Source: Rhodospirillales bacterium | Lineage (GTDB): Bacteria; Pseudomonadota; Alphaproteobacteria; Rhodospirillales; Casp-alpha2 | NCBI GenBank assembly: GCA_018664265.1 | Contig: JABJOR010000497.1 | Location: 1 to 5,246, forward strand | DNA: 5,246 bases | Direction: 5' to 3' | Shown: one piece after another, positions 1 to 5,246 of the stretch | How positions within the stretch are numbered: the stretch's first letter is position 1 | How the letters are laid out: each line of letters starts with the position of its first letter | Made by a program: the position numbers and the translations under genes | Notes under the pieces: generated by a model | Database searches by the model: none | Seen by the model: only the letters and a program-made list of their open reading frames with translations | Told to the model about the DNA's origin: nothing

Positions 1-129
1 GCGTGAATTACTATCATCAAATGCCGCTTCGGGCTCAATGCCTGCATGACGAACCAACGGCATCACTTCTTCAAGGATGCGCCCTTTGGGCAGGGCCAAA
101 ACCAGCTTGTCATTTGTCTGTGCGCTCAT
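1..129 (-). CDS. hisG: ATP phosphoribosyltransferase (HisG), N-terminal 43 residues, cut by window edge
   Basis: HisG condenses ATP with PRPP to phosphoribosyl-ATP, the first and feedback-inhibited step of histidine synthesis, in the cytoplasm. Reading the minus strand from the ATG at 129-127 gives 43 codons open to the edge. The translation begins [19 protein letters not shown] and continues with [18 protein letters not shown]. The LALPKGR segment near the N-terminus, followed by a helix ending in RAGI/HAGI, is the usual start of alphaproteobacterial HisG, often the short form that works with HisZ; the part that would separate short from long forms lies outside the window. The start is supported by GGAGAG four bases upstream. 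It lies on the same strand as murA, but an opposite-strand chemoreceptor gene separates them. The assignment rests on 43 residues, which are characteristic. Confidence 0.85.
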   Translation of the reverse strand, partial: MSAQTNDKLVLALPKGRILEEVMPLVRHAGIEPEAAFDDSNSR

Positions 130-133
130 AATT

Positions 134-168
134 CTCTCCAACAGATCGATTCATCGTGAACCGGAGAG
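134..168 (-). promoter_or_regulatory. hisG ribosome binding site with complementary upstream sequence
   Basis: On the minus strand GGAGAG (139-134) lies four bases before the hisG ATG and is a strong Shine-Dalgarno sequence. An exact complement, CTCTCC, occurs upstream in the same leader (168-163). The two can form a 6-bp stem closing a 23-base loop that itself contains a short CGA/TCG stem. This could mask the ribosome binding site, but six pairs is a modest stem and chance is possible. The ribosome binding site itself is secure; the regulatory role is inference. No convincing -35/-10 pair for hisG was found in the 170-300 region. Confidence 0.5.
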
Positions 169-324
169 CTGTAATATCCTGTTCTATTGAGAAAAACCAG
201 TCGCTTGAGAACTTTATTCCATACAAAAACAAGAAAAATCAGGCACTTTTTCAAGTTTTACCCCCTGCATAATCACAGTAAATTGATAACAAATGCAATT
301 GCCAATTATTAACATCACATACTA

Positions 325-353
325 TTGTAATTTTAAATTGTAATAACTATAAT
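325..353 (+). promoter_or_regulatory. Sigma70-type promoter for the chemoreceptor gene
   Basis: A -35 box TTGTAA (325-330, four of six consensus positions) is followed after exactly 17 bases by a perfect -10 box TATAAT (348-353). Transcription would start near 360, leaving a leader of about 65 bases before the GTG start. The surrounding region, about 200-413, is markedly AT-rich compared with the flanking genes, and the motif ATTGTAA occurs twice (324-330 and 336-342), the first copy overlapping the -35 box. The promoter is predicted from sequence only; AT-rich DNA yields chance matches, but the spacing and exact -10 make this the best candidate. Confidence 0.6.
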
Positions 354-414
354 TCTTACTATATGATTTTTATCAAGAAAATTTAACAATTATTTATATC
401 ATTATAGACCTCAC

Positions 415-419
415 GGGAG
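415..419 (+). promoter_or_regulatory. Ribosome binding site deciding the GTG start of the chemoreceptor
   Basis: GGGAG at 415-419 ends six bases before the GTG at 426-428. It supports GTG as the real start: the encoded protein then begins with a short basic stretch (KNLKTKVK) followed directly by the first membrane helix, as expected of a chemoreceptor. Confidence 0.7.
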
Positions 420-425
420 ATAACT

Positions 426-2720
426 GTGAAAAACCTGAAAACCAAAGTTAAAATCTTAATCGGCTTTGCCATTCCCTTAGCGATTTTAATTGCCCTAGGC
501 GTTGTCAGTCTGACAAATTTAAAGACAGTGGCACAAACCGCAAAGTGGGTTGATCATACCCGCGTTGTTCTCGCCAGCGCCGCCGGGATTGTCGGCTCTG
601 CCGTTGATATGGAAACTGGCATGCGCGGCTATTTGCTTGCCGGAAAGGAAGGGTTCCTTGATCCATATAAAGGTGGCGAAATAGCAACCTATGAACAAAT
701 CTTGGCCCTTCAGGAAACAGTTAGTGACAATCCGGGGCAAGTTGCCCGCCTTGGTGAAGTTGAACAAGTGCTGCGCGATTGGCAAGCCAATGTAACCACA
801 CCGACGATTGCCCTGCGCGGTGAAATTGGTGATGCAAAAACCATGAATGATATGGCTGCTCTGGTTGGCGAGGCCCGTGGCAAAGTCTACTTCGATAAAT
901 TTCGGGAACAGATCGCAACCTTCATTGACCGTGAAGCAACATTGATGGCCAAACGCCGTGCTGCATTTATTGATGCCGAAGAACAAATCATTCAATTGGC
1001 ACAAGCATCCGCTAGCCACAGCCTGATCAACAATCAAATACAGATCATGGTACAGAATGAAGAATGGGTTAGCCATACCCATAAAGTCATTGCCACAGCG
1101 AATGAAATTCTGGCTTCTGCCGTTGATATGGAAACTGGCATGCGTGGTTATTTACTGGCCGGGCAGGAAGGTTTTCTTGATCCATACAATAATGGACGTG
1201 CAAAATTTGATGTTCTCGTTGCCGATCTCAGCAATACAGTCAGCGACAATCCTGCCCAAGTAGAATTACTAGGAGAAATCTCTCAAGACATCAAAGACTG
1301 GCAAACCAATGTAACCGAGCCAGCAATTAAATTGCGCCGTCAAATTGGCAACGCCAAAACAATGGATGATATGGCAGATCTGATCGGTGAAGCCAAAGGC
1401 AAAGTCTATTTCGATCAATTCCGCCAACTCATGGCTGATTTTTCTGCGGAAGAACAGGGCCTGATGGTTTCTCGTCAGAAGCAGAATGTTGAAACAGTGA
1501 GCGGTTCTAACACGACAATAACGATTGGGATAATTGCTGGCGTTATCATTGGCGGCGCACTCGCCTGGTTTATCGGCAATGGCATTGCAAATCCACTGGT
1601 CAGTATGACAGCTGCCATGCGTAAACTAGCCGACGGAGACCTTGAAACAGATGTTCCTGCTCAAGATCGTAAAGATGAGGTCGGCGACATGGCTGAAACG
1701 GTTCAGGTCTTCAAAGATAATGCCATTGAAATGAAACGCCTGGAGGAAGAGCAACGCCGTACCGAGGAAAATCAACGCAAGAAAGAACAAGAACAACATG
1801 AGAGAGAAGAAAAAGAGCGTCTGGCTCAGGAAGAACACGAAAGGCAGGCTGTTATTCGCGCAGAAGAAGAAAAGCGTGTTGCGATGAATGAACTTGCTGA
1901 TAACTTTGAAAAAAGTGTTGGTGGCGTGGTACAATCTGTTTCATCAGCTTCCGAAGAAATGCGGGCGTCTGCTGAAACCATGGCTTCAACAGCCGAGCAA
2001 ACCAGCAGCCAGTCACAAGCCGTTGCCTCTGCATCTGAAGCGGCTTCCGGCAATGTTGATACAGTTGCAGCAGCAACAGAAGAGCTGTCATCGTCGATCA
2101 ACGAGATCAGCCGTCAAGTCACTGAGTCCGCAAGGATTGCAGGCACGGCCGTTACAGAAGCCAGCAAGACCCATGACACCATTCAAGGTCTCGTGGTTTC
2201 TGCCCAGAAAATTGGTGAAGTTGTCAGTTTGATTACAGACATTGCTGAACAAACCAATTTGTTGGCATTGAATGCTACCATCGAAGCGGCCCGTGCAGGT
2301 GACGCTGGCAAAGGCTTTGCCGTTGTTGCTGCCGAAGTTAAAAACCTTGCCAATCAAACAGCCAAGGCAACGGAAGAAATCAGTGCCCAAATCGGAGGTG
2401 TTCAGAATGCTACCGAAGACGCAGCCACGGCTGTTGAAGGCATTGGCAAAATCATTGAAAATATCAATGAAATTACCACCACCGTTGCTTCTGCCGTAGA
2501 AGAACAGGAAGCCTCAACACGAGAGATTGCCAATAACGTTCAACAGGCAGCCTCCGGCACCCAGGAAGTGAACACAACAATTACCGGTGTCAATCAAGCT
2601 GCCTCAGAAACCGGGGCTGCTGCATCTGAAATTGCCGGCGCAGCAGGCGAATTATCTGAACAATCAGCAACCTTGCAAAATGAAGTCCAGAACTTCCTGC
2701 AAGAAATTCGCGCCAGTTAA
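426..2720 (+). CDS. Methyl-accepting chemotaxis protein with two tandem CHASE3 sensor domains
   Basis: Transmembrane chemoreceptor, 764 residues, GTG start, TAA stop. In this family the periplasmic part senses a signal and the cytoplasmic hairpin controls CheA through CheW; neither partner is encoded here. Domains in order: basic N-terminus; membrane helix about 9-28; first CHASE3 domain about 40-175; helical linker about 176-210; second CHASE3 about 212-345; membrane helix about 364-384; HAMP about 385-440, including NPL and DGDLE; an E/K/R/Q-rich coiled coil about 438-488; and the MCP signalling domain about 490-764. The hairpin tip is unmistakable: [20 protein letters not shown] at 606-625, then [15 protein letters not shown]. 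Likely methylation sites are the EE pairs at 552/553 (AATEELSSS) and 692/693 (AVEEQEAS). There is no C-terminal CheR-binding pentapeptide; the protein ends FLQEIRAS. Both CHASE3 copies keep [13 protein letters not shown] and EGFLDPY. The ligand cannot be read from sequence. The gene has its own promoter and terminator, so it is probably monocistronic. Confidence 0.95.
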   Translation: MKNLKTKVKILIGFAIPLAILIALGVVSLTNLKTVAQTAKWVDHTRVVLASAAGIVGSAVDMETGMRGYLLAGKEGFLDPYKGGEIATYEQILALQETVSDNPGQVARLGEVEQVLRDWQANVTTPTIALRGEIGDAKTMNDMAALVGEARGKVYFDKFREQIATFIDREATLMAKRRAAFIDAEEQIIQLAQASASHSLINNQIQIMVQNEEWVSHTHKVIATANEILASAVDMETGMRGYLLAGQEGFLDPYNNGRAKFDVLVADLSNTVSDNPAQVELLGEISQDIKDWQTNVTEPAIKLRRQIGNAKTMDDMADLIGEAKGKVYFDQFRQLMADFSAEEQGLMVSRQKQNVETVSGSNTTITIGIIAGVIIGGALAWFIGNGIANPLVSMTAAMRKLADGDLETDVPAQDRKDEVGDMAETVQVFKDNAIEMKRLEEEQRRTEENQRKKEQEQHEREEKERLAQEEHERQAVIRAEEEKRVAMNELADNFEKSVGGVVQSVSSASEEMRASAETMASTAEQTSSQSQAVASASEAASGNVDTVAAATEELSSSINEISRQVTESARIAGTAVTEASKTHDTIQGLVVSAQKIGEVVSLITDIAEQTNLLALNATIEAARAGDAGKGFAVVAAEVKNLANQTAKATEEISAQIGGVQNATEDAATAVEGIGKIIENINEITTTVASAVEEQEASTREIANNVQQAASGTQEVNTTITGVNQAASETGAAASEIAGAAGELSEQSATLQNEVQNFLQEIRAS
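546..1454 (+). repeat. Tandem duplication of the CHASE3-coding segment
   Basis: Residues 41-170 (bases 546-935) and 214-343 (bases 1065-1454) align without a gap at a constant offset of 173 residues (519 bp). By hand count 79 of 130 positions are identical, about 61%. Landmarks shared at exactly this offset include [16 protein letters not shown] (58 and 231), EGFLDPY (75 and 248), TVSDNP (98 and 271), DWQ (118 and 291), AKTM (137 and 310) and GKVYFD (152 and 325). At DNA level the longest identical run I found is 29 bp, at 597-625 and 1116-1144. This is an internal gene duplication that has since diverged, mostly at the helix ends and in the segment after DPY. Confidence 0.93.
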
Positions 2721-2743
2721 AATAATTAGCCAACCAACTATCA

Positions 2744-2795
2744 AGCCCTCGGAAATATTTAGCTTAAGACTAAAATTCCGGGGGCTCTTTTTTTT
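2744..2795 (+). terminator. Intrinsic terminator of the chemoreceptor gene
   Basis: The arm at 2744-2762 (AGCCCTCGGAA, then TTTAG) pairs with 2770-2786 (CTAAAATTCCGGGGGCT). There are eleven continuous pairs including one T-G, a small internal loop, then five more pairs around a seven-base loop. A run of eight T follows at 2788-2795. It starts 23 bases after the stop codon and reads as a textbook rho-independent terminator on the plus strand; on the minus strand no T run follows it. Confidence 0.93.
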
Positions 2796-2814
2796 GTATA
2801 AAGTGGTTTTTACC

Positions 2815-2856
2815 TAGAGCAACCTGGCCTCAAGTGAGGACAGATAAGTTGCTCTA
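2815..2856. repeat. Hairpin-forming dyad between the convergent genes
   Basis: TAGAGCAAC (2815-2823) and GTTGCTCTA (2848-2856) form a perfect 9-bp outer stem, and CCTC (2828-2831) pairs with GAGG (2836-2839) as an inner stem. Neither strand carries a T run after it, so it is not a standard intrinsic terminator. It may be a backup structure for read-through from either side, an RNA-processing site, or a remnant of a repeat element. No second copy was seen in this window. Confidence 0.6.
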
Positions 2857-2869
2857 TCTTATTGAAAGC

Positions 2870-2913
2870 GATCAAACTAATCTCAAATGCTTCCATTTGA
2901 GATTAGTTTGATC
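2870..2913 (-). terminator. Perfect 20-bp-stem palindrome at the murA 3' end, probable terminator
   Basis: Bases 2870-2889 (starting GATCAAACTAATC) are exactly complementary to 2894-2913, with only CTTC (2890-2893) as loop, so the transcript could form a 20-bp uninterrupted hairpin. The first base on the minus strand (2913) is also the last base of the murA TAG stop, so the stem starts at the stop codon. It lacks a proper T run: the minus strand continues GCTTTCAATAAG. It would end or protect the murA transcript by strong structure rather than a canonical stem plus U-tract, and could be cut as a double-stranded RNA. The structure is certain; the terminator role is inferred. Confidence 0.65.
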
Positions 2914-4199
2914 TAGCGTCCGGATACTCGTTCAATCTGCGCACCACAGGCAGAGAGCTTTTCTGGCAGGCATTCATAGCCGCGATCAAGGTGGTAAACC
3001 CGACTGATAACGCTTTCGCCTTCGGCAGCAAGTGCCGCCAGCACCAACGAAACAGAGGCCCGTAAATCCGTCGCCATCACTTGCGCGGGCGACAGTTTAT
3101 CAACCCCGCGAACGATGGCAGACGATCCATGAACATTGATGTTGGCACCCATACGGCACAATTCCGGTACATGCATAAACCGATTTTCAAAGATACTCTC
3201 GGTAATCATGGAAGCACCATTGGCTGTTGCCATTAAGGCCATAAGCTGGGCCTGCATGTCCGTTGGAAAGCCGGGATAGGGCTCGGTCATGATATCAACA
3301 CCGCGAATACGTCCATTAACCCGCGAAACGGTCAGGCTGTCACCATCATCGCCTTCGATTATATCAACGCCGCATTCCTTCAAAATATCGGCTAGCGATT
3401 CAATCAATTCCAGGCGGGTACCTTTAAGCTTTAACGTGCCGCCCGTAATGGCGGCGGCAACGGCGTAACTTCCGGTTTCAATACGATCCGGCACCACGGC
3501 GTATTGAGCGCCATGCAAGCTGGCAACCCCCTGCACTTTCAAAGTACCCGTTCCAACACCATCAATATTTGCGCCCATGGCTATCAGACAATTGGCAAGG
3601 TCGGTGATTTCTGGCTCACGAGCAGCGTTGGAGATAACAGTTTCACCCGTTGCCAGTGTTGCCGCCATCAAAGCGTTTTCTGTTCCGCCTACAGTTACAA
3701 ACGGGAAAACAATATGCCCGCCAACAAGACCGCCTTTAGGGGTGCGGGCTTCGATATAGCCTTCTTCCAGTGTAATCTCTGCACCCAAAGCAGCCATGGC
3801 TTTCAAGTGTAAATCCACAGGGCGTGTACCGATGGCGCAACCGCCGGGGAGGGAAACCCGTGCATGACCAGCGCGGGCCAACAATGGACCCAGCACAAGG
3901 ACAGATGCTCGCATCTTGCGCACCAGATCATAGGGTGCTGTGGTCTCGGTAATTGTTGGAACATGCATCCGGCATGTGCTGTGGGGGCCGTCGCCACCAT
4001 TTCTGTAGACATCAACGCCAAAGCTTTCCAGCACACCAGCCATGCTGGCGATATCAGCCAGATCCGGCAGGTTGGTTAGTGTCAGGGGCTCGCTGGTCAG
4101 AAGACAAGCAGCCATAAGCGGCAGTCCGGCGTTCTTCGCTCCGCTAATCTGGATTTCCCCGTTCAGCGTATGACCGCCACGAACAATAATTTGGTCCAT
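2913..4199 (-). CDS. murA: UDP-N-acetylglucosamine 1-carboxyvinyltransferase (MurA)
   Basis: MurA transfers enolpyruvate from PEP to UDP-GlcNAc, the first committed step of peptidoglycan precursor synthesis, in the cytoplasm. The 428-residue product is full length (the E. coli enzyme has 419) and spans the EPSP-synthase-like fold. It starts [20 protein letters not shown] and has the substrate-binding AKNA motif with K22/N23. The catalytic loop is [15 protein letters not shown] with Cys121, equivalent to E. coli Cys115, the residue alkylated by fosfomycin; the family therefore predicts a fosfomycin-sensitive enzyme. The general-base region is [11 protein letters not shown] with Asp314 (E. coli Asp305), and [11 protein letters not shown] carries Arg380 (E. 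coli Arg397). No key residue is missing. The ATG has only a weak Shine-Dalgarno (AGGA about 13 bases upstream). A small basic ORF lies 129 bp upstream on the same strand, and hisG follows downstream beyond the chemoreceptor. The TAG stop touches a perfect hairpin. Confidence 0.97.
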   Translation of the reverse strand: MDQIIVRGGHTLNGEIQISGAKNAGLPLMAACLLTSEPLTLTNLPDLADIASMAGVLESFGVDVYRNGGDGPHSTCRMHVPTITETTAPYDLVRKMRASVLVLGPLLARAGHARVSLPGGCAIGTRPVDLHLKAMAALGAEITLEEGYIEARTPKGGLVGGHIVFPFVTVGGTENALMAATLATGETVISNAAREPEITDLANCLIAMGANIDGVGTGTLKVQGVASLHGAQYAVVPDRIETGSYAVAAAITGGTLKLKGTRLELIESLADILKECGVDIIEGDDGDSLTVSRVNGRIRGVDIMTEPYPGFPTDMQAQLMALMATANGASMITESIFENRFMHVPELCRMGANINVHGSSAIVRGVDKLSPAQVMATDLRASVSLVLAALAAEGESVISRVYHLDRGYECLPEKLSACGAQIERVSGR

Positions 4200-4232
4200 C
4201 GTTTATTCGTAATCCTGTTAATAGGTGTCTTT

Positions 4233-4264
4233 AATATTTATAGGCGTGAATATTTATAGGCGTG
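4233..4264. repeat. Two tandem 16-bp repeats upstream of murA
   Basis: The 16-base unit AATATTTATAGGCGTG (plus strand) occurs twice in direct succession, at 4233-4248 and 4249-4264, starting 33 bases upstream of the murA ATG. On the murA-coding strand the unit reads CACGCCTATAAATATT, so each copy carries a TATAAA that resembles a -10 box. A degraded third unit (CACCTATTAA on the minus strand) lies at about 4220-4230. I found no good -35 at the right distance, so promoter function is only a possibility; the repeat itself is exact. Confidence 0.85.
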
Positions 4265-4328
4265 TGTTGCTTTGGTAATACGCAAACAATAGGGCCAAAA
4301 TGTGACAAAAAAGTGAATGGCGCTGAAT

Positions 4329-4514
4329 TCAGGCTCCCGGATTATTCTCGTCTGGAGAATCCGGTTCGATTATCTTCTGCCCACGGGATCTGTTCTGTTG
4401 TTTACGGCGCAGCAGATTATCACGCAAGGATTTTGCCTCGCGCTGCTGACGGGCAAGCTTGCGGGCCTCACCGCGTTTCAAGCCTACAGGTTTTTGTGGG
4501 TTTTTCTCACTCAT
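4329..4514 (-). CDS. Small highly basic hypothetical protein (61 aa) upstream of murA
   Basis: I do not recognise a named family. The product has 16 Lys/Arg in 61 residues, concentrated in residues 8-47 (KRGEARKLARQQREAKSL, then RDNLLRRKQQ), which should form one long amphipathic or charged helix. The tail (EPDSPDENNPGA) is acidic and probably disordered. No signal peptide, membrane segment or cysteine is present. Start is ATG at 4514-4512 and stop is TGA at 4331-4329; the Shine-Dalgarno is weak (AAGG about 13 bases upstream). Short proteins of this kind near murA are, from memory, common in alphaproteobacterial genomes, which favours a real gene, and the basic helix could bind nucleic acid or ribosomes, but that is a guess. 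Competing plus-strand frames here give compositions that look like no protein. It lies 129 bp upstream of murA on the same strand and might be co-transcribed. Confidence 0.6.
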   Translation of the reverse strand: MSEKNPQKPVGLKRGEARKLARQQREAKSLRDNLLRRKQQNRSRGQKIIEPDSPDENNPGA

Positions 4515-4624
4515 AGGACAATTCGTACCTTACCAGTCTGTACAACACCGTTTGCCAGAACAACACTTTATTAACAAGCAGAAATGAGTATACAGATGTG
4601 CAATTCGCGGATCAAATCAACGCT

Positions 4625-4648
4625 TGCCACATCATGCGTCCTGTGGCA
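4625..4648. repeat. Dyad between the small ORF and tRNA-Thr
   Basis: TGCCACA (4625-4631) and TGTGGCA (4642-4648) are exact inverted repeats separated by ten bases, 26 bases before the tRNA. The shape would suit an operator half-site pair or a short hairpin. No T run follows, and no clear -35/-10 pair for the tRNA could be placed nearby. Function is unknown; the rest of the 159-bp gap between the small ORF and the tRNA shows nothing I can name. Confidence 0.4.
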
Positions 4649-4673
4649 CATTCCGCGCGATTTCAAGATATAT

Positions 4674-4748
4674 GCCGTCGTAGCTCAGGGGTAGAGCACG
4701 TCATTGGTAATGACGGGGTCGGCGGTTCAATTCCGCCCGACGGCACCA
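4674..4748 (+). tRNA. tRNA-Thr (anticodon GGT), CCA encoded
   Basis: The 75 bases fold as a complete cloverleaf. Acceptor stem GCCGTCG pairs with CGACGGC; D stem is GCTC/GAGC with loop AGGGGTA; anticodon stem is CGTCA/TGACG with loop TTGGTAA; variable loop is GGGTC; T stem is GGCGG/CCGCC with loop TTCAATT. Discriminator A (4745) and encoded CCA (4746-4748) complete it. Anticodon GGT at 4706-4708 reads threonine codons ACC and ACU. All four stems are fully paired, so it should be functional. It is a single gene with no second tRNA nearby. A C/T-rich stretch (TCTCTTTTCCCC) follows directly, but no terminator hairpin is evident. Confidence 0.97.
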
Positions 4749-5011
4749 TCTCTTTTCCCCAGAAAACCAACGTTTTTCCGCCATATTTCACCATTTTTGT
4801 GGGCTGCATCTTTGTGCGAACAGGTGTAGAACAAAGCATTATAAATTGAGGAAACTTAGGAAGAAATCTTGTTTTGTTCTCCGATGCCTCCCCTTGGATC
4901 AACAGACAACTCCGTGATAACGACCTATCCCACTCTATTAACGAATTCATAATCAATGTCCGCTGTCAGGAAGATTCTGTTGCAAAACTCGATTTTAAGC
5001 AAATTTTCGAT
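4749..5011. other. Gene-free stretch between tRNA-Thr and the transposase side
   Basis: No convincing gene was found on either strand. Open frames exist, but one is the antisense of the tRNA and the others show no protein-like composition or ribosome binding site. The heptamer GTCCGCT at 4958-4964 recurs in inverse orientation at 5028-5034, and ATGTCCG occurs at both 4956-4962 and 5010-5016, hinting at a repeat or element edge. No copy of the tRNA 3' end, which would mark an integrase attachment site, was seen. Confidence 0.5.
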
Positions 5012-5069
5012 GTCCGTTATTACTATAAGCGGACGTTTTTAACCCGCTTTCGGCAGATGCCGATGCGGG
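5012..5069 (+). repeat. Two adjacent hairpins downstream of the transposase, possible element end or terminator
   Basis: The first hairpin has stem GTCCG (5012-5016)/CGGAC (5030-5034) with a 13-base loop and is followed by GTTTTT (5035-5040). The second has outer stem CCCGC (5043-5047)/GCGGG (5065-5069) and inner stem CGGC (5051-5054)/GCCG (5059-5062), followed by a T-rich ACTTTCTTTCT. Read on the plus strand both look like weak intrinsic terminators that could stop transcription entering the transposase from the tRNA side. They may instead be the palindromic end or target of the insertion sequence, or one of the GTCCGC/GCGGAC intergenic repeats I recall from alphaproteobacteria. Confidence 0.45.
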
Positions 5070-5111
5070 ACTTTCTTTCTAGGTTTGTTGTTTCAGTATT
5101 TGGCATGATTC

Positions 5112-5246
5112 TCAGGCTGTTTTCAGGATCGGCGGCGGTCTGCTCATATATCGCGCTAGTTTTCGAAGGTTCTGTGCCATGGCGGTCAACAGAACTTCGT
5201 CACGAGCACCACTCAGGCCGCGTAACCGGAACCGGTCCAGTTTGAA
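5112..5246 (-). CDS. IS1182-like transposase, C-terminal 44 residues, cut by window edge
   Basis: Reading the minus strand from 5246 gives an open frame of 44 codons ending in TGA at 5114-5112. It contains FKLDRFRLRGLSGARDEVLL and then TAMAQNLRKLARYMSRPPP. This matches the known C-terminal block of IS1182-type DDE transposases (DDE_Tnp_1_6 style): an RFRLRGL motif, a small-residue/charged turn, then a helix with AQNLRRLA and a proline-rich tail. The catalytic acidic residues lie upstream, outside the window. The frame shown is intact, but whether the whole gene is intact cannot be known. The transposase would be made in the cytoplasm and move its own element. Confidence 0.85.
   Translation of the reverse strand, partial: FKLDRFRLRGLSGARDEVLLTAMAQNLRKLARYMSRPPPILKTA

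Larger units (their letters stand above)
5012..5246 (-). mobile_element. 3' end of an IS1182-family insertion sequence, boundary approximate
   Basis: The transposase fragment marks the end of an insertion sequence that enters from the right edge. Such elements end shortly after the transposase stop. The nearest structured sequence is the dyad pair starting at 5012, so I place a tentative boundary there. The true terminal inverted repeat needs the other end of the element, which is not in the window. The boundary could lie anywhere between about 4950 and 5111. Confidence 0.45.

Noticed and set aside
519..1082. 187-codon open frame on the minus strand inside the chemoreceptor
   Set aside because: It is antisense to the well-supported receptor frame, has no recognisable domain, and its repeated pieces simply mirror the CHASE3 coding sequence.
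4262..4574. Two overlapping plus-strand open frames of 84 and 85 codons opposite the small basic ORF
   Set aside because: Neither has a ribosome binding site or protein-like composition; the minus-strand frame with a coherent basic helix, in line with murA, is the better candidate.
4642..4660. Possible sigma54 promoter (TGGCAC followed by GC-rich bases) before the tRNA
   Set aside because: The GG and GC elements are not at the required spacing, and the TTGC part is absent.
4828..4880. Inverted repeat AGAACAAA / TTTGTTCT in the gene-free stretch
   Set aside because: Only eight bases, AT-rich, and separated by about 38 bases; likely chance.
4663..4956. 97-codon open frame on the minus strand running through the tRNA
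   Set aside because: Its C-terminal part (GGIEPPTPSLPM and onward) is the antisense of the tRNA, a well-known source of false proteins in databases; there is no ribosome binding site.
4874..5245. 123-codon plus-strand open frame reaching the right edge
   Set aside because: It runs through two hairpins and antisense to the recognisable transposase C-terminus, with no ribosome binding site or known motif.
1..5246. CRISPR array, toxin-antitoxin pair, riboswitch or phage genes
   Set aside because: No regularly spaced repeats, no paired small toxin/antitoxin frames, no recognisable riboswitch fold and no phage structural gene could be seen.

Overview
The window looks like chromosomal DNA from an alphaproteobacterium, probably Rhodospirillales in the broad sense and of moderate GC. 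The HisG and MurA sequences fit this group, the chemoreceptor has the HAMP/long coiled-coil/MCP-signal layout common in motile members, and a partial transposase is of the IS1182-like type frequent there. The genus cannot be fixed from this window.

Layout from left to right. (1) The first 43 codons of hisG (minus strand) run off the left edge. (2) A divergent, AT-rich intergenic region of about 300 bp holds a good sigma70-type promoter for the next gene. (3) A complete 764-residue methyl-accepting chemotaxis protein (plus strand, GTG start) carries two tandem copies of a CHASE3 sensor domain. (4) A 192-bp convergent intergenic region holds three consecutive hairpins: a classical terminator for the chemoreceptor, a middle dyad, and a perfect 20-bp-stem palindrome whose last base is the murA stop codon. 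(5) A complete murA (minus strand) follows, preceded by a 16-bp tandem repeat in its 5' region. (6) Upstream of murA is a short, very basic 61-residue protein of unknown function, also on the minus strand. (7) Next is a tRNA-Thr(GGT) with an encoded CCA end (plus strand). (8) About 360 bp without a gene follow, with two hairpins at the right end. (9) The last 44 codons of an IS1182-like transposase (minus strand) run off the right edge.

The minus-strand order small ORF - murA - [chemoreceptor] - hisG suggests a housekeeping cluster (cell-wall precursor synthesis and histidine synthesis) split by an opposite-strand chemoreceptor gene with its own promoter and terminator. MurA makes UDP-GlcNAc-enolpyruvate for peptidoglycan, and HisG catalyses the first step of histidine synthesis. 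The chemoreceptor would pass an extracytoplasmic signal to CheA/CheW, which are not encoded here. I see no evidence of a new multi-gene system. The points most worth a second look are the duplicated sensor domain, the receptor's placement between murA and hisG, and the dense secondary structure at the murA 3' end.
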